A stretch of 25,673 nucleotides of DNA, from the NCBI GenBank assembly GCA_000433535.1, contig FR892666.1, forward strand, positions 211,982 to 237,654, written 5' to 3'. Positions 6,298 through 14,079 of the stretch are shown piece by piece. The DNA comes from Dorea sp. CAG:317. GTDB taxonomy: Bacteria; Bacillota; Clostridia; Lachnospirales; Lachnospiraceae. A program made the position numbers and the translations under genes. Under the pieces are notes generated by a model that saw only the letters and a list, made by a program, of their open reading frames with translations, was not told the DNA's origin and searched no databases. Numbering within the stretch: the first letter of the stretch is position 1; every line of letters begins with the position of its first letter.

Positions 6298-8886
6298 ATG
6301 ATTAAACAGGAGTGGGCATATCTTAGAAAAAATAAGATTTTACTGCTTGTTTTTCTGGCTATCATTGCCATTCCCACTATTTACACAACGTTATTTCTAG
6401 GTTCTATGTGGGACCCGTACGGAAAAGTTGACCATCTTCCGGTTGCCATTGTCAACGAAGATAAACCGGTCACTTACAATGATGAAACGTTAGAAGTCGG
6501 AAATGAGATGGTTGATTCTTTGAAAGACAATGATTCTCTCGATTTTCATTTTGTTTCTTCAAAAGAAGCGAAAGATGGATTAAAAAATGGTACTTATTAT
6601 ATGGTCATCACCATTCCGGAAGATTTTTCAGCAAACGCTTCTACCGTACTCGATGAGCATCCAAGAAAAATGGTTCTGGATTATGAAACCAATCCCGGCA
6701 CAAACTATATTGCCTCAAAGCTAAGTGAGACTGCTCTTAACAAAATTCGTACCAGTGTCGCAGATACAGTAACAAAAACTTATACCGAGACCGTATTTGA
6801 TCAGATTGTCACAGTCGGAGAAGGTATGACAGAGGCTTCCGACGGTGCCGGACAGCTCGCAGATGGCGCCATTCAGCTTGCAGACGGAAACAATACCATT
6901 ACAACGAACTTAAATGTACTGGCAAATAGTTCTCTTACCTTCAAAGATGGCGCTGACACTCTCCATGTAGGTCTGAAAAAATACACTGACGGTGTTGCTC
7001 AGCTTGATGATGGTTCCAAGAAGTTAAAAGACGGGTTATCTACTTTAAATAGCGGAGCTTCTGCTCTTGCATCTGGTGTCAGTCAGCTCTCCAGCGGTTC
7101 TTCCAGCCTTGCAGCAGGACTTAATCAGTATACAAGTGGAGTCAGCACCGCACAGGCAGGCGCTGATACCTTAGATAAAAGCAGTATTTCTTTGACAGCA
7201 GGGGTTGCGGCGCTTAAAACAGGAGTCGATACCCTGGTTTCAAAAAACAATGCGCTAAATCAAGGCGTTGCAGCTATTTCAAATGGGCTTGGCAATATCA
7301 TCTCTGAGATCGATCAGATGTCTGCCTCCACACCAGAAACAACCACTGAAGTTTCTGCTCAGCCCATAGACACCTCCTCAGCTTCCGCCAACGTCTCCGC
7401 CGTGTCGGACGCTTTAGGCACTGCGTCCTCCAACAATCAGGCATTAATAAGCGCCATTGAGAACAGTTCTCTCTCTGAAGAGGAAAAATCTTCTCTCAAA
7501 ACTCTGGCAAATGACACGCAGACTTCCATTGATAATGCTTCTGCCAATGCCTGTGACACGGAAGAAAGTATTTCGAAACTACTAACAAGCACATCCTCTT
7601 CCACAACAACCACGACACAGTCAGGAGCTGCTTCAAGCGATGCTCTGTCAAAATTAAAAGGACAACTTACCGATATGAAAAATCAGATTGATCACAAACA
7701 GACGGGATTAGCTGCCAGTATCCAGGCTTATACTGCAGGAGTCGGAGAAATCCAAAAGGGACTAAACGGTGACGGAAGTCTCAAAAATCCTGGTCTTGCA
7801 AACGGGATTAAAGCCTACACAAACGGAGTCTCCACATTAAATACCGGACTTACAACACTGAACAATAATTCTTCTTCCTTAACCTCTGGTGCCGGTCAGT
7901 TGAACAGTGGTCTTACCAGTCTGAACAAACAGACTCCGGTCCTGACTTCCGGCGTCAGTCAGTTATCCAATGGTTCTGCACAGTTATATGCGGGAACCGG
8001 GAAGCTCACCGCTAACAGCGCAGCTCTTATAAGCGGAAGCAGTCAACTCTCTGATGGTGCCGGAAAGATCAGTGACGGAGCCGCAGCACTCGCAGATGGT
8101 TCCTCCACACTTGGGAACGGAATCTTCCAAGTAAAGGACGGAGCTGATACACTTGCCTCCAGTCTTGCAGATGGCGCTGACGAAGTGACTTCTATCCACG
8201 CAGATGAAGAAACAACTGATATGTTCTCTTCACCGGTAGAAGACAATGGTTCCAAACTGACTAATGTAAAAAATAACGGACATGGAATGGCTCCTTATAT
8301 GATGTCTGTTGCACTCTGGGTAGCCGGAATTGCATTCTCCATCATGTATCCGTTAACCAAATATCACGATCAGTTAAAATCCGGTTTTTCATGGTGGGCA
8401 AGCAAAGCTTCTGTATTGGTAATTCTATCCATTGCAGATGCGCTTCTGATGATTGGATGCCTTCACTTCTTTAATGGCTTTGCTCCGAAAGAAATGGGGA
8501 AAACCATGCTGGTTGCAAGCTTTGCCTCTCTTGCATTTATGTCCATTATGTACTTCTTCAATGCCGCCCTCGGTAAAGTAGGAAGTTTTCTGATGCTTAT
8601 TTATATGGTTGTTCAGCTCGCCGGTTCTGCAGGTACTTACCCGGTAGAATTATCCGGCAGCTTTGTTCCGGACATTCACTCATTTTTACCGTTCACCTAT
8701 ACGGTAGACGCATTCCGGAGCACAATAGCCGGAGGAACAAGCATCATGCCTTGCATGATTATGCTGATACTGATTACTGTCGTCTTCTCCATTTTAACGG
8801 TGTTATTATTCGAGAGACGGGCACATAAAATCAAAGCCGGAAAACCAACACTGACAGATCTTTTGGAAAAATTAGGGCTTGCTTAA
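6298..8886 (+). CDS. YhgE/Pip-family membrane protein with ABC2-type C-terminal domain
   Basis: An 862-residue membrane protein. One transmembrane helix lies near residues 13-34 (LLLVFLAIIAIPTIYTTLFL). It is followed by a conserved extracellular domain (WDPYGKVDHLPVAIVNED and onward to about 175), then a very long region to about 640 built from repeats of the kind LxxGxxxLxxG, predicted to be helical. The C-terminus (about 660-850) has five or six transmembrane helices typical of the ABC2-type/YhgE fold. Relatives include Lactococcus Pip (phage receptor) and Bacillus YhgE; the transport role is unproven. Within the repeat region two Ser/Thr-rich stretches (about residues 340-370 and 420-450) interrupt the periodicity. 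The start is at the ATG after a perfect AAGGAGGT (6283-6290); upstream codons in frame are not used. Probably repressed by the divergent TetR protein. Confidence 0.9.
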   Translation: MIKQEWAYLRKNKILLLVFLAIIAIPTIYTTLFLGSMWDPYGKVDHLPVAIVNEDKPVTYNDETLEVGNEMVDSLKDNDSLDFHFVSSKEAKDGLKNGTYYMVITIPEDFSANASTVLDEHPRKMVLDYETNPGTNYIASKLSETALNKIRTSVADTVTKTYTETVFDQIVTVGEGMTEASDGAGQLADGAIQLADGNNTITTNLNVLANSSLTFKDGADTLHVGLKKYTDGVAQLDDGSKKLKDGLSTLNSGASALASGVSQLSSGSSSLAAGLNQYTSGVSTAQAGADTLDKSSISLTAGVAALKTGVDTLVSKNNALNQGVAAISNGLGNIISEIDQMSASTPETTTEVSAQPIDTSSASANVSAVSDALGTASSNNQALISAIENSSLSEEEKSSLKTLANDTQTSIDNASANACDTEESISKLLTSTSSSTTTTTQSGAASSDALSKLKGQLTDMKNQIDHKQTGLAASIQAYTAGVGEIQKGLNGDGSLKNPGLANGIKAYTNGVSTLNTGLTTLNNNSSSLTSGAGQLNSGLTSLNKQTPVLTSGVSQLSNGSAQLYAGTGKLTANSAALISGSSQLSDGAGKISDGAAALADGSSTLGNGIFQVKDGADTLASSLADGADEVTSIHADEETTDMFSSPVEDNGSKLTNVKNNGHGMAPYMMSVALWVAGIAFSIMYPLTKYHDQLKSGFSWWASKASVLVILSIADALLMIGCLHFFNGFAPKEMGKTMLVASFASLAFMSIMYFFNAALGKVGSFLMLIYMVVQLAGSAGTYPVELSGSFVPDIHSFLPFTYTVDAFRSTIAGGTSIMPCMIMLILITVVFSILTVLLFERRAHKIKAGKPTLTDLLEKLGLA

Positions 8887-8946
8887 CCATCTTTAGGTAA
8901 GCGTAAGGATACAAAAGCCACCTAAACTAGTCGCATATATTCAAAG

Positions 8947-8988
8947 AGCCTGCCGATTCATGAACATACCTTCGTGAATCGGCAGGCT
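8947..8988. terminator. Strong terminator between YhgE/Pip and exonuclease III genes
   Basis: AGCCTGCCGATTCA pairs perfectly with TGAATCGGCAGGCT (14 bp) around a 14-base loop and is followed by TTTTCATTT on the plus strand. The genes converge here, and the hairpin can act in both directions, though the T-tail is better for plus. Confidence 0.85.
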
Positions 8989-9011
8989 TTTCATTTCCTG
9001 CCATCTATTAA

Positions 9012-9764
9012 TTATTCAAAATCTAATTCAATCGGGCAATGGTCTGAGCCCATTACATCAGTCAAAATCTTCGCATCCTTCAACCGCTCCTTCAGGCAAT
9101 CAGATACACAGAAATAATCAATTCTCCATCCGGCATTCTTAGCCCTTGCGCTGAATCGATAAGACCACCATGAGTAGATTCCTTCTTGGTCGGGATAAAA
9201 ATATCGAAACGTGTCAACAAATCCGGCTTCCAGAAGATTAGAAAATTTTCCTCTCTCTTCATCCGTAAATCCCGCATTTTTTCGGTTAGTTTTCGGATTT
9301 TTCAGATCGATCTCTTTATGTGCCACATTAAGATCCCCGCAGAAAATTACCGGTTTATTTTCTTCTAATCGCTTAAGATAAGCAAGAAAATCATCCTCCC
9401 ATTTCATCCGGTAAGGAAGTCTTGCCAGCTCATTTTGCGAGTTTGGCGTATATACCGTAACAAAATAGTATTCCTCAAACTCCAAAGTAATCACACGGCC
9501 TTCCTGATCGTGTTCCTCGATTCCGAGACCATACGCCACAGATATCGGTTCTTTCTTTGTAAATACAGCAGTTCCCGAATACCCTTTTTTCTTGGCATAA
9601 TTCCAATATTGATAATATCCCGGTGTATCAAGCTCCAACTGTCCTTCCTGCATTTTAGACTCCTGAATACACAAGATGTCCGCATCAATATCTTGGAAGA
9701 AATCCATAAACCCTTTCTGTACACAGGCACGGATTCCATTTACGTTCCAGGAAATAAATTTCAT
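9012..9764 (-). CDS. xth: Exodeoxyribonuclease III / AP endonuclease
   Basis: A 250-residue enzyme of the exonuclease-endonuclease-phosphatase superfamily that nicks DNA at abasic sites and removes 3' blocks, cytosolic. The active-site set is complete: N7 in SWNVNG, metal ligand E35 in CIQESK, Y105 in VYTPNS, D144 and N146 in CGDLNVAH, and D241/H242 in GSDHCPIEL. The WWSYR segment near 199-203 and RIDYF near 214 are also typical. The length is standard. The ATG is preceded by AGGAGA. It lies 84 bases after truA on the same strand and may be the last gene of the ymxH-nrdR-truA group, though it could have its own promoter. A strong hairpin ends it. Confidence 0.94.
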   Translation of the reverse strand: MKFISWNVNGIRACVQKGFMDFFQDIDADILCIQESKMQEGQLELDTPGYYQYWNYAKKKGYSGTAVFTKKEPISVAYGLGIEEHDQEGRVITLEFEEYYFVTVYTPNSQNELARLPYRMKWEDDFLAYLKRLEENKPVIFCGDLNVAHKEIDLKNPKTNRKNAGFTDEERGKFSNLLEAGFVDTFRYFYPDQEGIYSWWSYRFSARAKNAGWRIDYFCVSDCLKERLKDAKILTDVMGSDHCPIELDFE

Positions 9765-9848
9765 ATTCTTCTCCTATCATTTATCCTTCTATTCTTTTCA
9801 GTCCGGCAATCACTTATGACCGCCGCACTTTTACATTGCATACTATCT

Positions 9849-10583
9849 TTAATAGTACACTTTTCGCAGGAACAGCCCTCTTGCCGGAGCAAGAAATCCT
9901 GCAAGGCTTCTATCCTCTGCTGCAATCACCACCGGAAGCTTAGAAGCATCTCTTTTTCCGGTTCCGATCTCCAGAAGTGTTCCTGTCAAAATTCGTACCA
10001 TATGATATAAAAAGCCGGTTCCATAGTAAGTGATCCGCACTTTATCACCTGTACTGACAATTTTAATGTTTGTTATCTTACGAATCGGATCTTTACATTC
10101 TTTGTCGTCTGTAAAGCTGGTAAAATTCTTCGGTCCCAGCAAATAAGGCACTGCTGCCCGCATTGCTTCGATATTTAATTTCTCCGGATAGTGATAACAA
10201 TATCTTCTGGAAAATACATCCGGTTTCTCCCTGCAGTCAATATAGTATTCGTACTTCTTCCCCTTGGCACTCTTGCGCGCGTGAAAGCCGTTTTTTACAA
10301 GTTCTACTTTCACTATGCGGATATCTTCCGGAAGATATCGATTGAGCGCATCTTTTAATTCCTGCACATCATAAAGTTTCGATAACTTCACACTTGCCAC
10401 CTGTCCACGAGCATGGACACCCGCATCTGTCCTTCCGGACCCATCTACCTGAACACGGTAACCAACTAATTTACCAATACTCCACTCCAATATAAACTGG
10501 ATGGTATTGTCAGTTGTTGCCTGCCGCTGCCACCCTTGGTATCTGCTGCCGTCATAAGAAATCGTCAGCTTATATGTTCTCAT
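9849..10583 (-). CDS. truA: tRNA pseudouridine(38-40) synthase TruA
   Basis: A 244-residue enzyme that makes pseudouridine at positions 38-40 of the tRNA anticodon arm. The catalytic aspartate is D53 in GSGRTDAGVHARGQ, and the first-domain signature YDGSRYQGWQRQ occupies residues 10-21. The second half has FTSFTD (near 155) and the FLYHMVR segment (near 194-200) typical of TruA. The length is normal for the family. The start codon follows nrdR by 14 bases with AGGGTGA upstream, so the two are almost certainly co-transcribed and possibly translationally coupled. TruA is usually linked to ribosomal protein genes in Clostridia, and Lachnospiraceae may hold more than one copy, so this could be a second paralogue. 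Confidence 0.94.
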   Translation of the reverse strand: MRTYKLTISYDGSRYQGWQRQATTDNTIQFILEWSIGKLVGYRVQVDGSGRTDAGVHARGQVASVKLSKLYDVQELKDALNRYLPEDIRIVKVELVKNGFHARKSAKGKKYEYYIDCREKPDVFSRRYCYHYPEKLNIEAMRAAVPYLLGPKNFTSFTDDKECKDPIRKITNIKIVSTGDKVRITYYGTGFLYHMVRILTGTLLEIGTGKRDASKLPVVIAAEDRSLAGFLAPARGLFLRKVYY

Positions 10584-10597
10584 TTAACATCACCCTG

Positions 10598-11053
10598 CTA
10601 TTTTAGTATTTTTTTCAATTCATCCATAAAAGTATTTACATCTTTAAATTCTCTATACACGGATGCAAATCGAACGTATGCAACCTCATCCAGATCTTTT
10701 AATGCATCCATAACGATTTCGCCAATCACATGGCTTGGGACTTCTTTTTCTTCTAAGCTGAAGATTTTTGTCTCCACAGATTCGACGGTCTTCTGGATAT
10801 CTGCCGCTGAAACCGGGCGCTTATAACAGGCTCTTAAAATACCATTTTCAATTTTTCCCCGGTCGTACTGCTCTCTGTTATTATCTTTCTTAATAATAAT
10901 AAGCGGAATTGTCTCCACCTTCTCATATGTAGTAAATCTCTTGCCACAAGCATCACAAGAACGGCGGCGTCTGATAGAATTGCCATCCTCTGCCGGGCGC
11001 GAGTCAATGACACGTGTATCTTCATTATTACAATATGGACATTTCATCTTCAT
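10598..11053 (-). CDS. nrdR: Transcriptional repressor NrdR
   Basis: A 151-residue regulator that represses ribonucleotide reductase operons when dATP is high, by binding paired NrdR boxes. The N-terminal zinc ribbon has CPYC (C5, C8) and CDAC (C33, C36), followed by GKRFTTYEK. The ATP-cone domain covers about residues 50-140, starting at PLIIIKKDNNREQYD. The ATG at 11053 has AAGGA five bases upstream; a second ATG at 11047 would give the shorter MKCPYC start and is nearly as good. It is 74 bases downstream of the YmxH-type gene, the order commonly seen in Clostridia. No nrd gene or obvious paired NrdR box is visible in this window. Confidence 0.96.
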   Translation of the reverse strand: MKMKCPYCNNEDTRVIDSRPAEDGNSIRRRRSCDACGKRFTTYEKVETIPLIIIKKDNNREQYDRGKIENGILRACYKRPVSAADIQKTVESVETKIFSLEEKEVPSHVIGEIVMDALKDLDEVAYVRFASVYREFKDVNTFMDELKKILK

Positions 11054-11127
11054 CTAAGTCCTTTCTTTCGTTCTACTTCATAGTATATCTGGTGCAGATA
11101 AAGAAGTCAAACTACAAAATAAACATT

Positions 11128-11367
11128 TTATGTTTCTTCATGCATCTCTACTAAAATAATATCCGGGCCAATTCTTTTGATACATTTAAAAGGAATAATA
11201 TACTCCGCCCCATCTCCGAATAGCCCGCAAAATTTTCCACCCTTCGGGATAATAATCGCCTCAATATCCCCCCTGCATTCATCGATGACCAGATCCACCA
11301 CATAACCCAATTTACAACAATCACAGGCATTAATAACTTCCTTATCCTGTAATTCACGAAATCGCAT
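11128..11367 (-). CDS. ymxH: YlmC/YmxH-family PRC-barrel protein
   Basis: A 79-residue small beta-barrel protein of the YlmC/YmxH family, linked to sporulation by name and distribution but with no proven biochemical role. The sequence opens with MRFRELQDKEVINACDC and shows the family segments LGYVVDLVID, AIIIPKG and IPFKCIKRIGPDIILVE. A Cys pair (C16, C18) is followed by the PRC-like core, which matches typical clostridial members. A GGGGAGGT ribosome site lies 6 bases before the ATG. It is the first gene of the ymxH-nrdR-truA group. It lies just beyond the ferredoxin hairpin and so needs its own promoter; a TATATT is present upstream but no clear -35. Confidence 0.88.
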   Translation of the reverse strand: MRFRELQDKEVINACDCCKLGYVVDLVIDECRGDIEAIIIPKGGKFCGLFGDGAEYIIPFKCIKRIGPDIILVEMHEET

Positions 11368-11424
11368 AGCAATACCTCCCCGCGATCACATTCTCTTTTC
11401 TTACAATATAATATGTAGAAATCA

Positions 11425-11460
11425 TTAATTCGGGACGGGGAAACCCCCGTCCCGAATTAA
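11425..11460. terminator. Long perfect hairpin at the end of the ferredoxin gene
   Basis: TTAATTCGGGACGGGG (11425-11440) pairs perfectly with CCCCGTCCCGAATTAA (11445-11460) around a 4-base loop. The stem begins within the ferredoxin stop codon. There is no strong T-run after it on the minus strand, so it may also protect the mRNA 3' end. Confidence 0.7.
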
Positions 11461-11639
11461 TAAATATCAATCACCGATACCGGACAGCTATCTCTTGCCT
11501 CTTTCGCTGCCTTCTCATATTCTGGTTCGACTTTTTCATATGCTTCTGCCTCCCCATCATCATTAAACCGGAAAACCTCCGGGCAGGCAGCCACACAGGC
11601 TCCACAGGATATACATCCTTCATTTACTTTTGCTTCCAT
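11457..11639 (-). CDS. Single-cluster 4Fe-4S ferredoxin
   Basis: A 60-residue acidic electron carrier. The cluster ligands are predicted as C9, C12 and C15 (CISCGACVAACP) and C52 (DSCPVSVI), with C19 extra. The second half lacks the other CxxCxxC motif, so this is the one-cluster type like the Thermotoga ferredoxin, not the 2[4Fe-4S] clostridial type. C19 has the position that forms a disulfide in Thermotoga, but its partner cysteine is missing here. The ribosome site AAAGGAGGT is ideal, suggesting high expression. It stands alone, between tRNA-Pro upstream and the ymxH group downstream, with a long hairpin at its stop codon. The redox partner is unknown. Confidence 0.93.
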   Translation of the reverse strand: MEAKVNEGCISCGACVAACPEVFRFNDDGEAEAYEKVEPEYEKAAKEARDSCPVSVIDIY

Positions 11640-11693
11640 ATAATACCTCCTTTATTTTAAAAATAGTATTTCCTGTTTCTCATTTTCTTAAAC

Positions 11694-11728
11694 AAAAAAA
11701 GCATTCTGCGTAATTACAGAAATGCTTT
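11694..11728 (-). terminator. Terminator of the tRNA-Pro gene
   Basis: On the minus strand AAAGCATTTCTG pairs with CAGAATGCTTT with one bulged base, followed by a run of T (11700-11694). It lies 34 bases after the tRNA 3' end. Confidence 0.75.
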
Positions 11729-11761
11729 CCACATGTTCTTTCCTATAATAAATATAAAAAA

Positions 11762-11836
11762 TCGGGGTAACAGGATTCGAACCTGCGACCTCACGGCCCC
11801 CAGCCGTGCGCTCTAACCAAACTGAGCCATACCCCG
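11762..11836 (-). tRNA. tRNA-Pro (anticodon GGG)
   Basis: A 75-base cloverleaf on the minus strand: acceptor CGGGGTA/TACCCCG, D-stem GCTC/GAGC, anticodon stem CACGG/CCGTG with loop CTGGGGG giving anticodon GGG, and T-arm GCAGG-TTCGAAT-CCTGT. The discriminator is A. The CCA end is not encoded; TTTTTTATA follows. It reads CCC and CCU proline codons. It has its own promoter and terminator. Confidence 0.96.
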
Positions 11837-11844
11837 ATAGTCCT

Positions 11845-11873
11845 ATTTTATCGAATCGTTTTGAAGAATGCAA
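11845..11873 (-). promoter_or_regulatory. Promoter of tRNA-Pro
   Basis: On the minus strand TTGCAT (11873-11868), a 17-base spacer and TAAAAT (11850-11845), ending 8 bases before the mature tRNA 5' end. The 5' leader would therefore be very short. Confidence 0.7.
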
Positions 11874-11940
11874 GCCCTATTTTTATAAGGAAAATTATAT
11901 TCTGATCCCTCACGCCAAACTTCCTTTCGTTAGAAAGATA

Positions 11941-11949
11941 TGCTAAAAT
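11941..11949 (+). promoter_or_regulatory. Possible extended -10 of dapB
   Basis: TGCTAAAAT is an extended -10 element 55 bases before the dapB ATG. The -35 position (TTCCTT) is poor, which an extended -10 can compensate for. Confidence 0.4.
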
Positions 11950-12004
11950 AAAACTATCTTCATTGTAAATGCCATACGTTTCGTATGGGAAAGGAGTATA
12001 AGCT

Positions 12005-12802
12005 ATGAAAATAATTGTAATTGGACCAAGAGGTAAAATGGGGAAATTAATCACACAAGTTGCTGCTTCCAGAGACGACATGGAATTGATTGCCGGAGTG
12101 GCACCGAAAGGCCGGGATTATATCGGCACAGATCTTGGAACGGTTGCCATGGTCGGACGTGAATTGGGTGTCCCGGTTGTTGATGATCTTGAAAAAGTAA
12201 TTGATGCATGTGATGTGATCATTGATTTTTCTACAAAAGAAATGGGAATGGAAGTCTTAGATCTTGCTCTCGCTCACAAGAAGGGGCTGGTATGCGGCAC
12301 TACCGGTTTCTCGCCGGAAGAAATGGCACGTTTTGAAGACGCTTCGAAAGAGATTCCAATGCTTTACGCTGCCAACACATCCAAGCTCGTCAATATTATG
12401 AACAAGCTTCTTGAACTTGTTGTGCGTACAGCCGGCAACGATCTTGACATCGAAATTCTGGAAATGCATGACCAGTGGAAAAAGGACGCTCCAAGCGGAA
12501 CTTCTAAAGAAATGGGTGAAATCATGGCAGAAGCACTTGGCAAAGAATTAAAAGATATTGCTGTGTATGGTCGCGAAGGAGTTTCTCCACGAGTACCGGG
12601 AACTATTGGTTACCACTCTCTGCGCGCAGGTAATATTCCGAGCAGCCACACTGTGTATTTCGGAGGTATGGGGGAACGTCTGGAAATTACCCATCATTCC
12701 TACAACTGGGAATGTTTTGCAAGAGGAGCCTGTGACTGCGCTGCATTTCTGGCTGATAAAAGCGCAGGCTATTACACCATTAAGGATGTATTAAACCTTT
12801 AG
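12005..12802 (+). CDS. dapB: 4-hydroxy-tetrahydrodipicolinate reductase
   Basis: A 265-residue NAD(P)H-dependent enzyme of the lysine/diaminopimelate pathway. The Rossmann glycine loop is GPRGKMG at residues 7-13. CGTTGF at 98-102 lies in the substrate pocket, and DAPSGT occupies 161-166. The catalytic pair aligns with H155 and K159 of the segment EMHDQWKKDAPSG. The residue after the catalytic histidine is Asp here, whereas many family members have a second His. The product is close to standard length. The ribosome site AAAGGAG is about 10 bases upstream of the ATG. It is a single gene with its own probable promoter, divergent from tRNA-Pro, and dapA is not adjacent. The downstream YbjQ-family gene has its own promoter. 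Confidence 0.94.
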   Translation: MKIIVIGPRGKMGKLITQVAASRDDMELIAGVAPKGRDYIGTDLGTVAMVGRELGVPVVDDLEKVIDACDVIIDFSTKEMGMEVLDLALAHKKGLVCGTTGFSPEEMARFEDASKEIPMLYAANTSKLVNIMNKLLELVVRTAGNDLDIEILEMHDQWKKDAPSGTSKEMGEIMAEALGKELKDIAVYGREGVSPRVPGTIGYHSLRAGNIPSSHTVYFGGMGERLEITHHSYNWECFARGACDCAAFLADKSAGYYTIKDVLNL

Positions 12803-12833
12803 TCTTTCCGAAGATAGTTTTCAAAAATAATTC

Positions 12834-12862
12834 TTGCATTTCCAAATCACAAACAGTATAAT
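12834..12862 (+). promoter_or_regulatory. Promoter of the YbjQ-family gene
   Basis: TTGCAT (12834-12839), a 17-base spacer and TATAAT (12857-12862), about 42 bases before the ATG. This near-consensus promoter lies between dapB and the YbjQ-family gene. Confidence 0.8.
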
Positions 12863-12904
12863 TGTATTAATCAAATAATACAGTTTGCCGAAGGAGGAAA
12901 AATT

Positions 12905-13219
12905 ATGATACTTGTAAATACAGACTATATTGAGGGAAGAAAATTTGAAATGATCGGATTGGTAAAGGGAAGTATGATTCAATCTGTCCATGTAGGAAAG
13001 GATATCGTCAACAGCTTCAAAACACTGGTAGGCGGTGAACTCACTTCTTACACCGAAATGATGAATGAGGCGCGCGCAATTGCTACAAGACGCATGTCAG
13101 AAGAAGCTGCAATGATGGGCGCAGATGCAATCGTCAATATTCGCTATACATCCAGCCAAGTTGTACAAAGTGCAGCTGAAATCATGGCTTATGGTACCGC
13201 CGTAAAATTTATTGATTAA
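12905..13219 (+). CDS. YbjQ-family (UPF0145) protein
   Basis: A 104-residue protein of the YbjQ/UPF0145 family, whose members form pentamers and are annotated as possible heavy-metal-binding proteins without firm biochemical proof. Family features are visible: GLVKGSMIQSVHVGKDI in the first third, then LTSYTEMMNEARAIATRRM with the SYTE segment, GADAIVNIRY near 77-86, and the closing AYGTAVKF. There are no cysteines, so metal binding by thiols is excluded. The ribosome site GAAGGAGGA is strong. It has its own promoter and a terminator hairpin 22 bases after the stop, so it is a single-gene unit. Confidence 0.9.
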   Translation: MILVNTDYIEGRKFEMIGLVKGSMIQSVHVGKDIVNSFKTLVGGELTSYTEMMNEARAIATRRMSEEAAMMGADAIVNIRYTSSQVVQSAAEIMAYGTAVKFID

Positions 13220-13240
13220 TCATTGAACATAAAATTTCAA

Positions 13241-13271
13241 AAGTCGGAGTTCTTACTTGAAACTCCGGCTT
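13241..13271. terminator. Terminator of the YbjQ-family gene, likely bidirectional
   Basis: AAGTCGGAGTT pairs with AACTCCGGCTT with one G-U pair and a 9-base loop, followed by TTTCTTCT on plus. On the minus strand the same stem is followed by TTGAAATTTT, so it may also end the NadM-like gene. Confidence 0.7.
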
Positions 13272-13279
13272 TTCTTCTC

Positions 13280-13936
13280 TTAATCCTCTTTCATGGCTTT
13301 CTCAACATCTTTCGCAGTATTTTCATTTTCCATCATTGCATTCAGTGACGGTACAAGACTGGCATCTTTTTCATCCATCCTTATTTTTTCCAACCGCTTG
13401 ATTCTCTGGTCAAGATCATGTTCTGTCAAATATCGGTACACACTCTTCGGAACGAGATGCGCCCATTCATGGTCCGTTGCAATACAGCTTCTTACCCATG
13501 AAGCAGTAATACCTTTATCTTCCGGTTTCTTTCTCCACAGAATCTCTGTCTTCAATCCAAGACTTCGCAAGATCTTATTTTTTTCCTCATCCCATGCATC
13601 ACAAACTCCCATATAATAAACCGCATCATTTGGAACATATTGAAGCAGATACTCCGGACAATTGATAGGAAATGGCAAAATATCATACTCTGACTCCGGT
13701 ACATTAAATTCCTTCATAGCACCCCGGATCATCTCATAGCGTTCATAGTAAGTCAGTGGATTTGCCGATTTTGCTGACCGGTTCTCATCATTTACAGAAT
13801 CCCTTGTATGAAGGCTGTCCGGATTGGTCAGTCCGATAAACAGCTTTTTACAGCGCATTTTCGCCGCAAGAATATATTCCATATGTTTCAAATGTAAAAT
13901 TTGAAATCTTCCATTTACAACACCAATTTCTGTCAT
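13280..13936 (-). CDS. NadM-like nucleotidyltransferase (nicotinamide-nucleotide adenylyltransferase type)
   Basis: A 218-residue Rossmann-type nucleotidyltransferase. The ATP-binding signature is GRFQILHLKHM (residues 9-19), a variant of GRFxPxHxGH with the two histidines kept. The second motif is ITASWVRSCI (near 143-152), matching the ISxTxxR element. Between them, NPLTYYERYEMI resembles the NPF.ae.R.eMI stretch of NMN adenylyltransferases. It probably makes NAD from NMN and ATP, but another pyridine or cytidylyl substrate is possible, and the last 40 residues form a charged tail not typical of NadM. The start follows GGGGGAGA. It is divergent from the Crp/Fnr gene across 143 bases. Confidence 0.75.
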   Translation of the reverse strand: MTEIGVVNGRFQILHLKHMEYILAAKMRCKKLFIGLTNPDSLHTRDSVNDENRSAKSANPLTYYERYEMIRGAMKEFNVPESEYDILPFPINCPEYLLQYVPNDAVYYMGVCDAWDEEKNKILRSLGLKTEILWRKKPEDKGITASWVRSCIATDHEWAHLVPKSVYRYLTEHDLDQRIKRLEKIRMDEKDASLVPSLNAMMENENTAKDVEKAMKED

Positions 13937-14007
13937 ATGCTCTCCCCCTTATGTTTATCCCTTGTTGTCACATTGTTCTGCTTTTATTGTAACATCTTTC
14001 TCATTCC

Positions 14008-14036
14008 TTGCAAAGTCTTTTACTTACAGGTATACT
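14008..14036 (+). promoter_or_regulatory. Promoter of the Crp/Fnr gene
   Basis: TTGCAA (14008-14013), a 17-base spacer and TATACT (14031-14036), 43 bases before the proposed ATG. Confidence 0.65.
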
Positions 14037-14079
14037 ACTTATAGAACATATCATTCACTGAAAGGATTATTATATTACT

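Noticed and set aside
7000..8200. DNA tandem repeat or CRISPR-like array in the YhgE/Pip gene
   Set aside because: The periodicity is in the protein (LxxGxxxL); the DNA units are diverged and irregular, with no conserved repeat and spacer lengths.
9435..10010. 191-residue plus-strand frame across the xth-truA junction
   Set aside because: It is antisense to two well-supported genes and shows no recognisable motif.
11688..11873. 61-residue minus-strand frame containing the stretch GSVWLERTAGGREVAGSNP
   Set aside because: This is the translation of tRNA-Pro(GGG), a familiar false protein.
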